The notes under the pieces were generated by a model that did not search any database, was not told the DNA's origin, and worked only from the letters and a program-made list of their open reading frames with translations. A stretch of DNA of 43,474 nucleotides from assembly GCF_000225525.1 (NCBI RefSeq), contig NZ_AGBF01000045.1:1-43474 (forward strand), given 5' to 3'. Both the position numbers and the translations under genes were made by a program. This DNA comes from Streptomyces zinciresistens K42 (GTDB lineage Bacteria > Actinomycetota > Actinomycetes > Streptomycetales > Streptomycetaceae). Shown piece by piece: positions 1 to 7,928 of the stretch (its first letter is position 1; every line of letters begins with the position of its first letter).

Positions 1-90
1 CCGCGGGCCGGACCGTTGCCTCGGGGCCGCCCGGCCCGGTGCCCGACGCGGCGGCCGGCGGGGAGGCGCGGGCCTGACGACCGCCTCGCC

Positions 91-230
91 GCGGCACGCG
101 CGCGTGGGCCACGGGGCTGGACGAAGGTACGGCCCGTGCAGGCGTTCTGGCGCGGCACGCGCGTGTGCCACTGCACCGCGGGTTGCGCGCAAGGATCGCC
201 GTCAGCCGCCGCGGCACGCGCGCGTGGGCC
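91..230. repeat. Three near-palindromic repeats about 60 bp apart
   Basis: GCGGCACGCGCG occurs at 91, 152 and 211, continuing as CGTGGGCCACGG in copies 1 and 3 and as TGTGCCACTG in copy 2. The unit resembles a palindrome centred on GCACGCGCGTG. Spacings are 61 and 59 bp. The copies are seen directly; a function such as protein binding is unknown, and chance in GC-rich DNA is possible. Confidence 0.5.
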
Positions 231-488
231 ACGGCCCCGCCCAAGGCCCCGCGCGGGGTGACCGGGGTCACGCCCACGGCCGCCGGTCAGGGCCGCGACG
301 GGGCCGTACGAGGCCCTGCGCGTCCTTGCGCGTCGCTGCGTGAGCGGGCCCGCGCGGCCACGCCTGCCCACCGAGTCGGCCCTGTTCGCGCGTCCCCGCG
401 CGCGAGCGGGCCCTCGTTCGGACCGCGCCCGGTGTCCGCCCGCCGGGGCGGTGCCCGGCTCCCCGACGGTGCGTGTGAACCCGGAACT

Positions 489-526
489 CGCCGCCCGCGC
501 TCGCCGTGTGGCGGGGGCGGGCGGCG
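489..526 (-). terminator. Hairpin behind the first Rpf gene
   Basis: Ten-base perfect inverted repeat CGCCGCCCGC (489-498) and GCGGGCGGCG (517-526) with an 18-base loop, 35 bases downstream of the stop of the minus-strand gene at 561-1121. It has no T tract, which is common in Streptomyces. Confidence 0.4.
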
Positions 527-560
527 GCCGTTCACGAACCGCGGTGCGGCGCGGCCGTGT

Positions 561-1121
561 TCAGGGGCGCGGCGGGCGCGTGCGCGTCTCGGACGGCGGC
601 ACGCCCAGGCGGGTTCCCCTGGGCATGAGGAGCAGCGCGCCGGGCGTCAGTCGCCGCTTGGTCTTGCGGCTCGCCTCGGACTTCGGCTTCTCCCAGGTCA
701 TCCGGCCCGTCAGACCGTACCGGCGGGAGCAGTGCGGCCAGGCGCCCCAGCCCTGGACGGCCACCACCTTGCGGGCGACGGTGATCTGTTCCTTGCGGCT
801 GGCGAGGTCCGCGCGCGGGGCGTACTTCAGTCCGCCGAAGCCCTCCCAGGTGGACTGTGAGAACTGGAGCCCGCCGTAGTGGCCGTTGCCGGTGTTGATG
901 TGCCAATCGCCGCCGCTCTCGCACTTGGCGACACAGCTCCAGGGCCAGGAGTCCTTGGCGCAGGTGAGCGAGGCGGGTTTGGGAGGCGGTCCGGACGTAT
1001 GTGTTCCGGACGCCTGCGTGGCGGGCGCCGTGGCGGGTGCGGACACGGCGTGCGAGGCCCCGGGGGTCGCGGCGGTCAACAGCGCGGTGGCGAGGGCGAT
1101 CGTAAGCGGTGCGTATTTCAT
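561..1121 (-). CDS. Secreted resuscitation-promoting-factor-type muralytic enzyme (short form)
   Basis: A 186-residue secreted protein with a transglycosylase-like Rpf domain. Residues 1 to about 24 form a signal peptide ending near SHA; a Pro/Thr/Ala linker follows; the Rpf core spans about residues 53-135. The motif CESGGDWHINTGNGHYGGLQ carries the expected catalytic glutamate (Glu68), and paired cysteines flank the core. Rpf proteins cleave peptidoglycan glycan strands and promote spore germination and exit from dormancy. The basic tail after residue 140 has no recognised domain. The start is the ATG at 1121, with no strong Shine-Dalgarno; an in-frame stop lies just upstream. It is downstream of a second Rpf gene on the same strand, separated by a strong terminator, so it probably has its own promoter. 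Confidence 0.85.
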   Translation of the reverse strand: MKYAPLTIALATALLTAATPGASHAVSAPATAPATQASGTHTSGPPPKPASLTCAKDSWPWSCVAKCESGGDWHINTGNGHYGGLQFSQSTWEGFGGLKYAPRADLASRKEQITVARKVVAVQGWGAWPHCSRRYGLTGRMTWEKPKSEASRKTKRRLTPGALLLMPRGTRLGVPPSETRTRPPRP

Positions 1122-1175
1122 ATGAGCACGCTAGGCAGCTGATTGCCGGTGGCCCGCGCGGCACGTCGGACGGCC

Positions 1176-1215
1176 GCGGGGGCCCACCCGGTCGGCGGAC
1201 CGGGTGGGCCCCCGC
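1176..1215 (-). terminator. Strong intrinsic-type terminator between the two Rpf genes
   Basis: Perfect 18-base stem (1176-1193 with 1198-1215) around a four-base loop GGCG, starting 20 bases behind the stop of the LysM-containing Rpf gene. The stem is extremely GC-rich with no clear T tract, typical of Streptomyces terminators. Confidence 0.8.
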
Positions 1216-1234
1216 CCAGGACGGGCGGCGGCGC

Positions 1235-1957
1235 TCAGAGTTCGAGGCGCTGCCCCGGCACGATCAGATCCGGGTCCCCTCCGACGACGGACCTGTTGGC
1301 GGCGTACAACGGGCGCCAGGTGGTCCCGTGGCGGGCCGCGATCAGGCTGAGCGTGTCCCCCCGGCGCACCGTGTACTCGCCGCGTGACGAGGCGCGCGAG
1401 GTGGCGGCCGGGGTGCGCTGCGGCTTGCTCGCCGGAGCCGAACGGGCCGTCTCGGCGGACGAGGAGGACCGCGAGGGCGTTGCCGAGGACGACGAGGACG
1501 ACGAGGAATGCGAGGACGGCGGGGACTCCGCCGTGGCCGGGCCCGCGGGTGCGCCGCCGGACGCTCCGGCGCGCGCGGAACAGGTCGGCCAGGCGCCCCA
1601 ACCCTGGGCGCGCTGGACCTTGATGGCGACGGCGATCTGCTGGGCCCTGCTGGCCCGGTCCGCCGTGGGCGCGTACGCCGTACCGCCGTACGCGCGCCAG
1701 GTGGACGGGGCGAACTGGAGTCCGCCGTAGTAGCCGTTGCCGGTGTTGATGTGCCAGTTGCCGCCGCTCTCGCACCGTGCGATGCGGTCCCACACGCCGC
1801 TGTCCGCCGCTGCCGCGTTGCCGGTTGCGGCCAGCAGTCCGAGCGGGGCGAGCAGGGCCGCCCCGGCGAGGACCGCCGTCGTGCGGGCCCGGCCCGCGTG
1901 CGGGGCCTTCGGCGCCTTGCGGACGCCGGCGTGAGTGGTATCGGCACATTCGGACAT
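1235..1957 (-). CDS. rpfA: Secreted Rpf-type muralytic enzyme with C-terminal LysM
   Basis: A 240-residue secreted cell-wall enzyme. Residues 1 to about 51 are a long signal peptide with a basic n-region and a hydrophobic core ending AAAA. The Rpf core (about 52-130) contains RCESGGNWHINTGNGYYGG with catalytic Glu63. A Ser-rich linker follows, then a LysM peptidoglycan-binding domain in the last 48 residues (EYTVRRGDTL, ending VPGQRLEL). I chose the ATG at 1957 because a purine-rich site (GGAGAGGGAACTAC) lies just upstream and the signal peptide starts there; longer frames run into the leader. The domain order matches RpfA of Streptomyces, which degrades peptidoglycan during germination. The long GC-rich leader suggests riboswitch control (see 1980-2040). 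Confidence 0.88.
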   Translation of the reverse strand: MSECADTTHAGVRKAPKAPHAGRARTTAVLAGAALLAPLGLLAATGNAAAADSGVWDRIARCESGGNWHINTGNGYYGGLQFAPSTWRAYGGTAYAPTADRASRAQQIAVAIKVQRAQGWGAWPTCSARAGASGGAPAGPATAESPPSSHSSSSSSSSATPSRSSSSAETARSAPASKPQRTPAATSRASSRGEYTVRRGDTLSLIAARHGTTWRPLYAANRSVVGGDPDLIVPGQRLEL

Positions 1958-1979
1958 GTAGTTCCCTCTCCACAGACCC

Positions 1980-2040
1980 GGGTCCCCCTGGCGGAGTGCC
2001 GCGTCCCGGGCCGTGGGGCACGGGAGTTCGGCGCTCGCCC
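1980..2040 (-). promoter_or_regulatory. Candidate (partial) c-di-AMP riboswitch in the rpfA leader
   Basis: On the minus strand the leader reads GAGCGCCGAACTCCCG at about 2036-2021, a GC-rich pairing segment, then GGGGGACCC at 1988-1980. These resemble the 5' half of ydaO/yuaA-type c-di-AMP riboswitches, which are known upstream of Streptomyces rpf genes. The GGGGTGAATC segment that should follow is not visible; the ribosome binding site comes directly after. It could be degenerate, divergent or a chance similarity. Confidence 0.35.
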
Positions 2041-2507
2041 GTCCGCCCTGGGCCGTGCTGTGCCGGCCGGCGCTGCCGGTCGGCGGGTGGTGCGGCGGAC
2101 TGCCCGAGCGGTGCTCGATGCACACGGCCGAGGAATCTAAGGAGGCCGGGCCGCCGTCATCAAGCAAGTCCCGATCGTGCGAGGCCAGTTCACCGTTACC
2201 ACCGGTACCAGTGATTTTCGGCCACCCACTTCATTCCCTGATTTCCGGATTTGTCGACCAGTCGCCCCGACGATCTGTGATGTACCGCACGCGACCAACT
2301 TCCTTGCACATCACCGGACTTGACGATGAGTAGGCGATTCCGCACCCGAGGTGACGGTGCGCGTCGGATGGTTCGATTCCGTTCGCCCTGGTGCGTGACT
2401 CCCGCCACAGATCGTCCGTTGTCATCTTCATGAGCCCGGGACCGCCCGGTTCACGGACCGGGAGCCCCCCGGCCCCGCCACGCATCACATCCCCGAGGGA
2501 GCCACCC
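2041..2507. other. Intergenic region between divergent rpfA and the gene at 2508
   Basis: No gene is seen. On the minus strand a possible rpfA promoter is TGATGA at about 2153-2158 and TTAGAT near 2131-2136 with a 16-base spacer, giving a leader of about 165 bases. The part from about 2180 to 2400 is notably AT-richer than its surroundings, as expected for a divergent promoter region. No terminator or small gene could be supported. Confidence 0.4.
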
Positions 2508-3290
2508 GTGCCGCGCATGCTCGACGTCAGCGACGAGGTACGCGCCGAGATCGGCGACGACGAAGCCGACCGGCTGCTCGCCGGAGAGAACGCCCCGGGC
2601 AGTTACGACTGCACGTCCTGCCGCACCCCGGGCGACTCCGAACAGGAGCGCACCAGCACCGTCCTGTTCATCGGGGACGAGACCGCCGTCCTCGCCTTCG
2701 CCCACGCCACCTGCCTGCCCTCGCAGATCGTGCAGGTCACCGAGGAGCAGTTGCAGGGCGCGGTGAAGTCCATCACCGGCGACCGGGTCTCCGGCCGGCC
2801 CGAGGCGAACGTACCGGAGCAGGCCGTGCTCGGCGTGACCAGCGGACTGGTGCTGATCGCCGGCGAACTGCACCCGGCGCTGGTCGTCGAGCCGACCGGC
2901 CCCATCGTGCGCCCCGGCGCGGTCGGCGCCGGTGACGACTTCCTGCCGCTGCTCATCGAGCAGGGCTTCATGCCGGTGACCGAACTGGCGGACGTGCCGC
3001 CGGTCCTGCACGGCTGGTCCGTGCTGCTGGCCATGGGGCAGCTGCACGCGGTGCTCCAGCCGGGTCCGGCCGGGGGCCAGCCGGTGGCGTGGTGGCAGGC
3101 GCACCAGCCGCTCCAGGTGACCGACGGCTGGCGGGCCGCCGCGAACAAGCACCAGCAGGTGCTGATGTTCGCCGCGCCCGTGGGGTCGATCGGCCGCCAG
3201 CCCCGCGAGGACCTGCTGCGCGACGCCCTGGACAAGGCCGCGGCCAACGGCAAGCTGGTCGCCGCGGCACTGCCGCTGGCCGGGATCTGA
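2508..3290 (+). CDS. Conserved-looking cytoplasmic protein of unknown function with a possible metal site
   Basis: A 260-residue protein that I do not recognise. The GTG at 2508 is chosen because GAGGGAG lies six bases upstream; an ATG nine bases later is the alternative. There is no signal peptide or membrane segment. Near the N-terminus CTSC (Cys35, Cys38) is followed by HATC (His66, Cys69), a spacing that could bind zinc. The remainder is a soluble alpha/beta sequence with several hydrophobic strands. It is followed after 89 bases by a second unknown gene on the same strand, and both end at a strong shared terminator, so they may be co-transcribed. Codon use is normal for the window. Confidence 0.8.
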   Translation: MPRMLDVSDEVRAEIGDDEADRLLAGENAPGSYDCTSCRTPGDSEQERTSTVLFIGDETAVLAFAHATCLPSQIVQVTEEQLQGAVKSITGDRVSGRPEANVPEQAVLGVTSGLVLIAGELHPALVVEPTGPIVRPGAVGAGDDFLPLLIEQGFMPVTELADVPPVLHGWSVLLAMGQLHAVLQPGPAGGQPVAWWQAHQPLQVTDGWRAAANKHQQVLMFAAPVGSIGRQPREDLLRDALDKAAANGKLVAAALPLAGI

Positions 3291-3379
3291 CGGCGGACCC
3301 GCATGTCAGTGCGGGTCCCCGCCCCCAAAGGTGCGCCCGCCGGCCGCATCCCCCGAGGCGTGACGTCGTTTGGACATAC

Positions 3380-3730
3380 GTGCATGCATACGACGTTCCT
3401 CGCCTTCAGGGCGGCTCCTCGCCCACGCCCATCTACGACGCGCTCTACGCCGAGTACGTGAAGTCCTTCCGCACACTGCCGGGAGATCGCAGCGGCGAGG
3501 AGGACATGGGGTTCGTCGCGTTCGGGAGCCTCCAGCGCGTCACGGGCTCGTACGGCGGCCACCGCCAGGGCTCGTTCAGCAGTTCCTACAGCGCCTACAG
3601 CGCGGGCGCGCACAGCGCCCGGCACAACGGCGCCCCGCAGCCGCAGTGGCAGCGCGTGGCGAACCTCGGTCCGCAGGGCGCCGGGATGCAGCACGTCCCG
3701 GCCGCGCTGCCGCCCGCGCGCAGGGGCTGA
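3380..3730 (+). CDS. Small protein of unknown function with Ser/Tyr/Gly-rich tail
   Basis: About 116 residues, starting VHAYDVPRLQGG. The first 60 residues look folded (PIYDALYAEYVKSF, EEDMGFVAFG). The rest is low-complexity, rich in Ser, Tyr, Gly, Ala and Gln (SFSSSYSAYSAGAHSARHNG), suggesting disorder. The GTG at 3380 is the best start in frame; a weak GGA lies six bases upstream. The gene ends next to a 20-base perfect hairpin shared with the convergent der gene. No known family is recognised. I am fairly sure it is coding because the N-terminal half reads as a sensible protein and not as a shadow of a gene on the other strand. Confidence 0.65.
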   Translation: MHAYDVPRLQGGSSPTPIYDALYAEYVKSFRTLPGDRSGEEDMGFVAFGSLQRVTGSYGGHRQGSFSSSYSAYSAGAHSARHNGAPQPQWQRVANLGPQGAGMQHVPAALPPARRG

Positions 3731-3731
3731 G

Positions 3732-3774
3732 CATGCGGGAGGGGCGGCCCGGTCCGGGCCGCCCCTCCCGCATG
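3732..3774. terminator. Bidirectional terminator between convergent genes
   Basis: A 20-base perfect stem (3732-3751 with 3755-3774) with a three-base loop sits between the stop of the plus-strand gene at 3730 and the stop of der at 3777. It can serve both strands. Confidence 0.85.
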
Positions 3775-3776
3775 TC

Positions 3777-5264
3777 TCACTTCTTCTTGCCGCCGCGCTT
3801 CTCGCGCACCCGCACCGAGATGTGGATCGGCGTCCCGTCGAAGCCGAACTCCTCGCGCAGCCGGCGCTCGATGAAGCGGCGGTAGCCCGCCTCGATGAAG
3901 CCGGAGGCGAACAGCACGAACCGCGGGGGCTTGGTGCCGGCCTGGGTGCCGAACAGGATGCGGGGCTGCTTGCCGCCGCGGACCGGGTGCGGGTGGGAGG
4001 CCACCAGCTCGCCGAGGAAGGCGTTCAGCCGGCCGGTGGGAACCCGCGTCTCCCAGCCCGCGAGGGCCGTCTCGATCGCCGGGACCAGCTTCTCCATGTG
4101 CCGTCCGGTGGCCGCCGAGACGTTCACCCGGGGCGCCCACGCCACCTGGCCGAACTCGGTCTCGATCTCCCGCTCCAGGTAGTAGCGGCGCTCCTCGTCG
4201 AGGGTGTCCCACTTGTTGTAGGCGATGACCATCGCGCGGCCCGCCTCCACGGCCATGGTCACGATGCGCTGGTCCTGCACCGAGATGGAGTCGGCGGCGT
4301 CGATGAGGACGACGGCGACCTCGGCCTTCTCGAGGGCGGCCGCGGTGCGCAGCGAGGCGTAGTAGTCGGCGCCCTGCTGGAGGTGGACGCGCTTGCGGAT
4401 GCCCGCCGTGTCCACGAACTTCCAGATGACGCCGCCCAGTTCGATGAGCTCGTCGACCGGGTCGCGGGTGGTGCCCGCCATCTCGTTGACGACGACGCGC
4501 TCCTCGCCCGCCACCTTGTTCAGCAGCGAGGACTTGCCGACGTTCGGGCGGCCGATCAGGGCGATGCGGCGCGGGCCGCCGACACCGCCCGCGCCGAACG
4601 TCTGGCGCGGCGCGTCCGGCAGCACCTCCAGGACGGCGTCCAGCATGTCTCCGGTGCCGCGGCCGTGCAGGGCCGAGACGGGGTGCGGCTCGCCGAGCCC
4701 GAGCGACCACAGGTAGGTGGCGTCGGCCTCGCCGCTGGGGCCGTCGACCTTGTTGGCGCACAGCACCACGGGCTTGCCGGCCTTGCGCAGCAGCCGTACG
4801 ACGGCCTCGTCGGTGTCGGTGGCGCCGACCTTGGCGTCCACGACGAACACGACGGCGTCGGCGGCCTCGATCGCGTACTCGGCCTGGGCGGCCACGGAGG
4901 CGTCGATGCCGAGGACGTCCTGCTCCCAGCCGCCGGTGTCGACGACCTTGAAGCGGCGCCCGGCCCACTCGGCCTCGTAGGTGACACGGTCGCGGGTGAC
5001 GCCGGGCTTGTCCTCGACGACGGCCTCGCGGCGCCCGATCATGCGGTTCACCAGGGTCGACTTGCCGACGTTGGGCCGGCCGACGACGGCCAGCACGGGC
5101 AGCGGGCCGTGGCCGGCGGCCTCGATGGCCCCCTCGACGTCCTCGGGGTCGAAGCCCTCCACCGCGGCGAGCTCCATGAACTCCGCGTACTCGGCGTCGC
5201 CAAGCGCTCCGTGGTCGTACTCGTGCTCCTCGCCCGAGTCCTCGGAGTGGATGTGGTCGTTCAT
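3777..5264 (-). CDS. der: Ribosome-assembly GTPase Der (EngA)
   Basis: A 495-residue tandem GTPase needed for 50S ribosomal subunit assembly. An acidic N-terminal extension of about 55 residues, as in other actinobacteria, precedes the first G domain with P-loop GRPNVGKST at 62-70 and DTGGW at 109-113. A linker leads to the second G domain (GRPNVGKSS, then DTAGIRKR), and a C-terminal KH-like domain ends in a lysine-rich tail. The ATG at 5264 has GAGGTACG upstream. It lies 80 bases behind plsC and is probably the last gene of a cmk-plsC-der unit, an arrangement common in actinobacteria. Confidence 0.97.
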   Translation of the reverse strand: MNDHIHSEDSGEEHEYDHGALGDAEYAEFMELAAVEGFDPEDVEGAIEAAGHGPLPVLAVVGRPNVGKSTLVNRMIGRREAVVEDKPGVTRDRVTYEAEWAGRRFKVVDTGGWEQDVLGIDASVAAQAEYAIEAADAVVFVVDAKVGATDTDEAVVRLLRKAGKPVVLCANKVDGPSGEADATYLWSLGLGEPHPVSALHGRGTGDMLDAVLEVLPDAPRQTFGAGGVGGPRRIALIGRPNVGKSSLLNKVAGEERVVVNEMAGTTRDPVDELIELGGVIWKFVDTAGIRKRVHLQQGADYYASLRTAAALEKAEVAVVLIDAADSISVQDQRIVTMAVEAGRAMVIAYNKWDTLDEERRYYLEREIETEFGQVAWAPRVNVSAATGRHMEKLVPAIETALAGWETRVPTGRLNAFLGELVASHPHPVRGGKQPRILFGTQAGTKPPRFVLFASGFIEAGYRRFIERRLREEFGFDGTPIHISVRVREKRGGKKK

Positions 5265-5344
5265 GAAGTCCGTACCTCGTCGTTCATCGTGGTGATCGGT
5301 GGACCTCCCGGGTGCTCCGGGGCCGATCCACTCCTCAGTCTCGC

Positions 5345-5995
5345 TCAGCGACCGGTCAGTCGCCTCGCGTTTTCCAGGTGCGCGGTGAGCTGCTTCTGGA
5401 TGCGCTCGGTGGCCTCGTCGAGCGCCTTGCGCGTACGCCGTCCGCTGCCGTCCCCGGCGTCGAACGCCTCGCCGAAGACGACGTCGACCCGGTGCCGCAG
5501 CGGCGGCAGCGCCTTGACCAGCCGGCCCCGCCTGTCGGTGCTGCCGAGGACCGCGACCGGGACGATCGGGGCCCCGCCGCGCACCGCGAAGTAGGCGAGT
5601 CCGGCGCGCAGCGCGGCGAAGTCGCCCTCACCGCGGGTGCCCTCGGGAAATATGCCGAGCACCCCGCCGTCCGACAGGACGCCGAGGGCCTGGGAGATGG
5701 CGGTGCGGTCGGCGGCGTGCCGGTCCACCTTCAGCTGGCCGATACCGGTCAGGAAGGGGTTCAGCGGGCCGACGAACGCCTCCTTCTTGATCAGGAAGTG
5801 CACGGGCCGGGGTGCCACGCCCATCACCATGGGCCCGTCGATGTTGTGGCTGTGGTTGACCGCGAAGATCAGCGGCCCGGTCGCGGGGACCTTCCAGGCG
5901 CCCAGGACCCGCGGCCGCCACAGCCCGTACATCAGGCCGACGCCGATGCGCCGCCCGACGTCGGCGCCCCGCTCGGAAGCAGAAGCAGCTGTCAC
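5345..5995 (-). CDS. 1-acyl-glycerol-3-phosphate acyltransferase family protein (PlsC-like)
   Basis: A 216-residue acyltransferase of the PlsC/LPLAT family, which transfers an acyl chain to lysophosphatidic acid in phospholipid synthesis at the membrane. The HX4D catalytic motif is present as NHSHNIDGP, and the glycerophosphate-binding motif as FPEGTRGEG. The start is the GTG at 5995, whose GTGA overlaps the cmk stop by four bases, so the two are translationally coupled. The exact substrate cannot be read from the sequence. The fixed position between cmk and der is typical of Streptomyces. Confidence 0.93.
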   Translation of the reverse strand: MTAASASERGADVGRRIGVGLMYGLWRPRVLGAWKVPATGPLIFAVNHSHNIDGPMVMGVAPRPVHFLIKKEAFVGPLNPFLTGIGQLKVDRHAADRTAISQALGVLSDGGVLGIFPEGTRGEGDFAALRAGLAYFAVRGGAPIVPVAVLGSTDRRGRLVKALPPLRHRVDVVFGEAFDAGDGSGRRTRKALDEATERIQKQLTAHLENARRLTGR

Positions 5996-6678
5996 TTCGC
6001 GTCCCGCTTCTCCTCGACGAGCGTGACGACGCACTCGATGACCTGCTGGAGGGTGAGTTCGGTGGTGTCGACCTCCACCGCGTCGGCGGCCTTGGCGAGC
6101 GGCGACGTCTTGCGGCTGGAGTCGGCCGCGTCGCGCTTGACCAGGGCCTCGCGGGTGGCGTTGACGTCGGCGCCGTTCAGCTCGCCGCTGCGGCGGGCGG
6201 CGCGGGCCTCCGGGGAGGCGGTGAGGAAGACCTTCAGGTCGGCGCCGGGCAGGACGGTGGTGCCGATGTCCCGGCCCTCGACGACGATGCCGCGCTCGGC
6301 CGTGGTGGCGAGGGCGCGCTGGAGCTCGGTGATGCGCGCCCGGACCTCGGGCACCGCGCTGACCGCGCTGACCTGGGAGGTGACCTCCTGGGTACGGATC
6401 GGGCCGGCCACGTCGGTGCCGTCGACGGTGATCGTCGGGCCCTCCGGGTCGGTACCGGAGACGATCTCGGGCTTGCCGGCGACGGCGGCGATCGCGGTCG
6501 GGTCCTCGATGTCGATCCCGTTGGTCACCATCCACCAGGTGATGGCCCGGTACTGGGCGCCGGTGTCGAGGTAGCTCAGGCCCAGCCGCGCGGCGACGGC
6601 CTTCGACGTGCTCGACTTGCCCGTGCCGGAGGGGCCGTCGATGGCGACAATCACGGGCTTGGCGGCACCGTTTTCCAC
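5992..6678 (-). CDS. cmk: Cytidylate kinase
   Basis: A 228-residue kinase that phosphorylates CMP and dCMP for nucleotide recycling. The P-loop is GPSGTGKSS near the N-terminus, followed by YLDTGAQYRA, which contacts nucleotide, and EGRDIGT further on. Length matches the family. The start is set at the GTG at 6678 with GGAAGG about nine bases upstream; a longer frame reaching 6738 adds residues not seen in the family. Its stop overlaps the plsC start. It follows tyrA after a 164-base gap containing a hairpin, so it probably has its own promoter. Confidence 0.95.
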   Translation of the reverse strand: MENGAAKPVIVAIDGPSGTGKSSTSKAVAARLGLSYLDTGAQYRAITWWMVTNGIDIEDPTAIAAVAGKPEIVSGTDPEGPTITVDGTDVAGPIRTQEVTSQVSAVSAVPEVRARITELQRALATTAERGIVVEGRDIGTTVLPGADLKVFLTASPEARAARRSGELNGADVNATREALVKRDAADSSRKTSPLAKAADAVEVDTTELTLQQVIECVVTLVEEKRDAK

Positions 6679-6812
6679 GGGAGGACACCTTCCTGGTGCG
6701 GTGTGGCGGGAGTGTGGGGACGCGAGGGCGCCCCGCACAAGGTTACTGGGTTCGCGTCACTCGTCCGGCCGCGCGCCGTCCGGGCGGGGCTCGGTGCCGG
6801 TCCGGTCCGCGC

Positions 6813-6836
6813 CGGGGGCGGGGCGCGCCGCCCCCG
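6813..6836 (-). terminator. Hairpin behind tyrA
   Basis: Nine-base stem CGGGGGCGG (6813-6821) with CCGCCCCCG (6828-6836) and a six-base loop, seven bases behind the tyrA stop on the minus strand. It has no T tract. Confidence 0.5.
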
Positions 6837-6842
6837 CCGGCC

Positions 6843-7928
6843 CTACTGCCGGATCGCCCATCCCCGCTCCCGCAGCGAGGCCGAGAGCACCGGCGCCGCC
6901 TTGGGCTCCACCATGAGCTGGACCAGGCCGGCCTGCTGACCGGTCGCGTGCTCGATGCGCACGTCCTCGATGTTGACCCCGGCGCGGCCGGCGTCCGCGA
7001 AGATCCGCGCCAGCTGGCCCGGCTGGTCGTCGATGAGCACGGCGACGACCTCGTAACGGCGGGGGGCGGCGCCGTGCTTGCCCGGCACGCGCACCTGACC
7101 GGCGTTGCCGCGCCGCAGCACGTCCTCGATCCCGGAGGTGCCCTCCCGGCGCTCGTCCTCGTGCTGGGACTGGAGCGAGCGCAGCGAGCGCACCGTCTCC
7201 TCCAGGTCGGCGGCGACGTCCGTGAGGAGGTCGGCGACCGGGCCGGGGTTCGCGGAGAGGATGTCGATCCACATCCCCGGGTCGGAGGCGGCGATCCGGG
7301 TCACGTCGCGGATGCCCTGGCCGCACAGGCGTACGGCGGCCTCCTCGGCGTTCTCCAGCCGGGCGGCGACCAGGCTGGAGAGCAGGTGGGGCATGTGGGA
7401 CACCAGCGCGACCGCGCGGTCGTGGGCGTCGGCGTCCATCACCACGGGGACGGCACGGCAGTGCGAGACCAGTTCCAGGGCGAGGTTCAGCACCTCGGTG
7501 TCGGTGTCCCGGGTCGGCGTCAGCACCCAGGGCCGGCCCTCGAAGAGGTCGCCCGTGGCGGCCAGCGGACCGGACTTCTCCCGGCCCGCCATGGGGTGCG
7601 TGCCGATGTACGGGGACAGGTCGAGGCCGAGCGCCTCCAGTTCGCGGCGCGGGCCGCCCTTGACGCTGGCCACGTCGAGGTAGCCGCGGGCGGCGCCGCG
7701 GCGGACGGCGTCGGCGAGGACCGCGGCCACGTGGGCGGGCGGGGCGGCGACGATCGCGAGGTCGACGGGTCCGTCCGGCGCGTCGTCGGTGCCGGCGCCT
7801 AGCGCGGCGGCGGTGCGCGCCTGCTCGGGGTCGTGGTCGGCCAGGTGGACGGCGACGCCCCGCTGGGACAGGGCGAGGGCGGCGGAGGTGCCGATGAGGC
7901 CGGTGCCGATGACGAGCGCTGTTCTCAC
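6843..7928 (-). CDS. tyrA: Prephenate dehydrogenase with C-terminal ACT domain
   Basis: A 361-residue enzyme that converts prephenate to 4-hydroxyphenylpyruvate with NAD, in tyrosine synthesis. The N-terminal Rossmann motif GTGLIGTSAAL starts at about residue 8. GTHPMAGREKSG is the conserved catalytic segment with its His. The C-terminal 70 residues form an ACT-like domain (YEVVAVLIDDQPGQLARIF), usual for feedback control by tyrosine. The start is the GTG at 7928, overlapping the stop of aroH as GTGA, so translation is coupled to chorismate mutase, the preceding step of the pathway. Confidence 0.95.
   Translation of the reverse strand: MRTALVIGTGLIGTSAALALSQRGVAVHLADHDPEQARTAAALGAGTDDAPDGPVDLAIVAAPPAHVAAVLADAVRRGAARGYLDVASVKGGPRRELEALGLDLSPYIGTHPMAGREKSGPLAATGDLFEGRPWVLTPTRDTDTEVLNLALELVSHCRAVPVVMDADAHDRAVALVSHMPHLLSSLVAARLENAEEAAVRLCGQGIRDVTRIAASDPGMWIDILSANPGPVADLLTDVAADLEETVRSLRSLQSQHEDERREGTSGIEDVLRRGNAGQVRVPGKHGAAPRRYEVVAVLIDDQPGQLARIFADAGRAGVNIEDVRIEHATGQQAGLVQLMVEPKAAPVLSASLRERGWAIRQ

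Larger units (their letters stand above)
1..560. other. Non-coding stretch with GC-rich repeats
   Basis: No convincing gene is seen in the first 560 bases. Open frames exist on both strands, but their translations are arginine/alanine/proline-rich strings with no domain and no good ribosome binding site, as expected from open frames in very GC-rich DNA. The stretch holds three spaced copies of a short near-palindrome (91-230), a second pair of related GC-rich strings (about 316-352 and 380-412), and a hairpin just behind the first Rpf gene. A gene entering from the left cannot be excluded. Confidence 0.6.

Noticed and set aside
16..535. Several overlapping open frames at the left edge
   Set aside because: Arg/Ala/Pro-rich translations, no domain, no ribosome site, and frames open on both strands at once.
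3089..3379. N-terminal extension of the small gene at 3380 into the preceding gene
   Set aside because: The upstream part is an out-of-frame shadow of the gene at 2508-3290 and lacks a start with a ribosome site.
5345..6688. A longer fused frame covering plsC and part of cmk
   Set aside because: The upstream part is out of frame with cmk and meaningless; the GTG at 5995, overlapping the cmk stop, is the natural plsC start.
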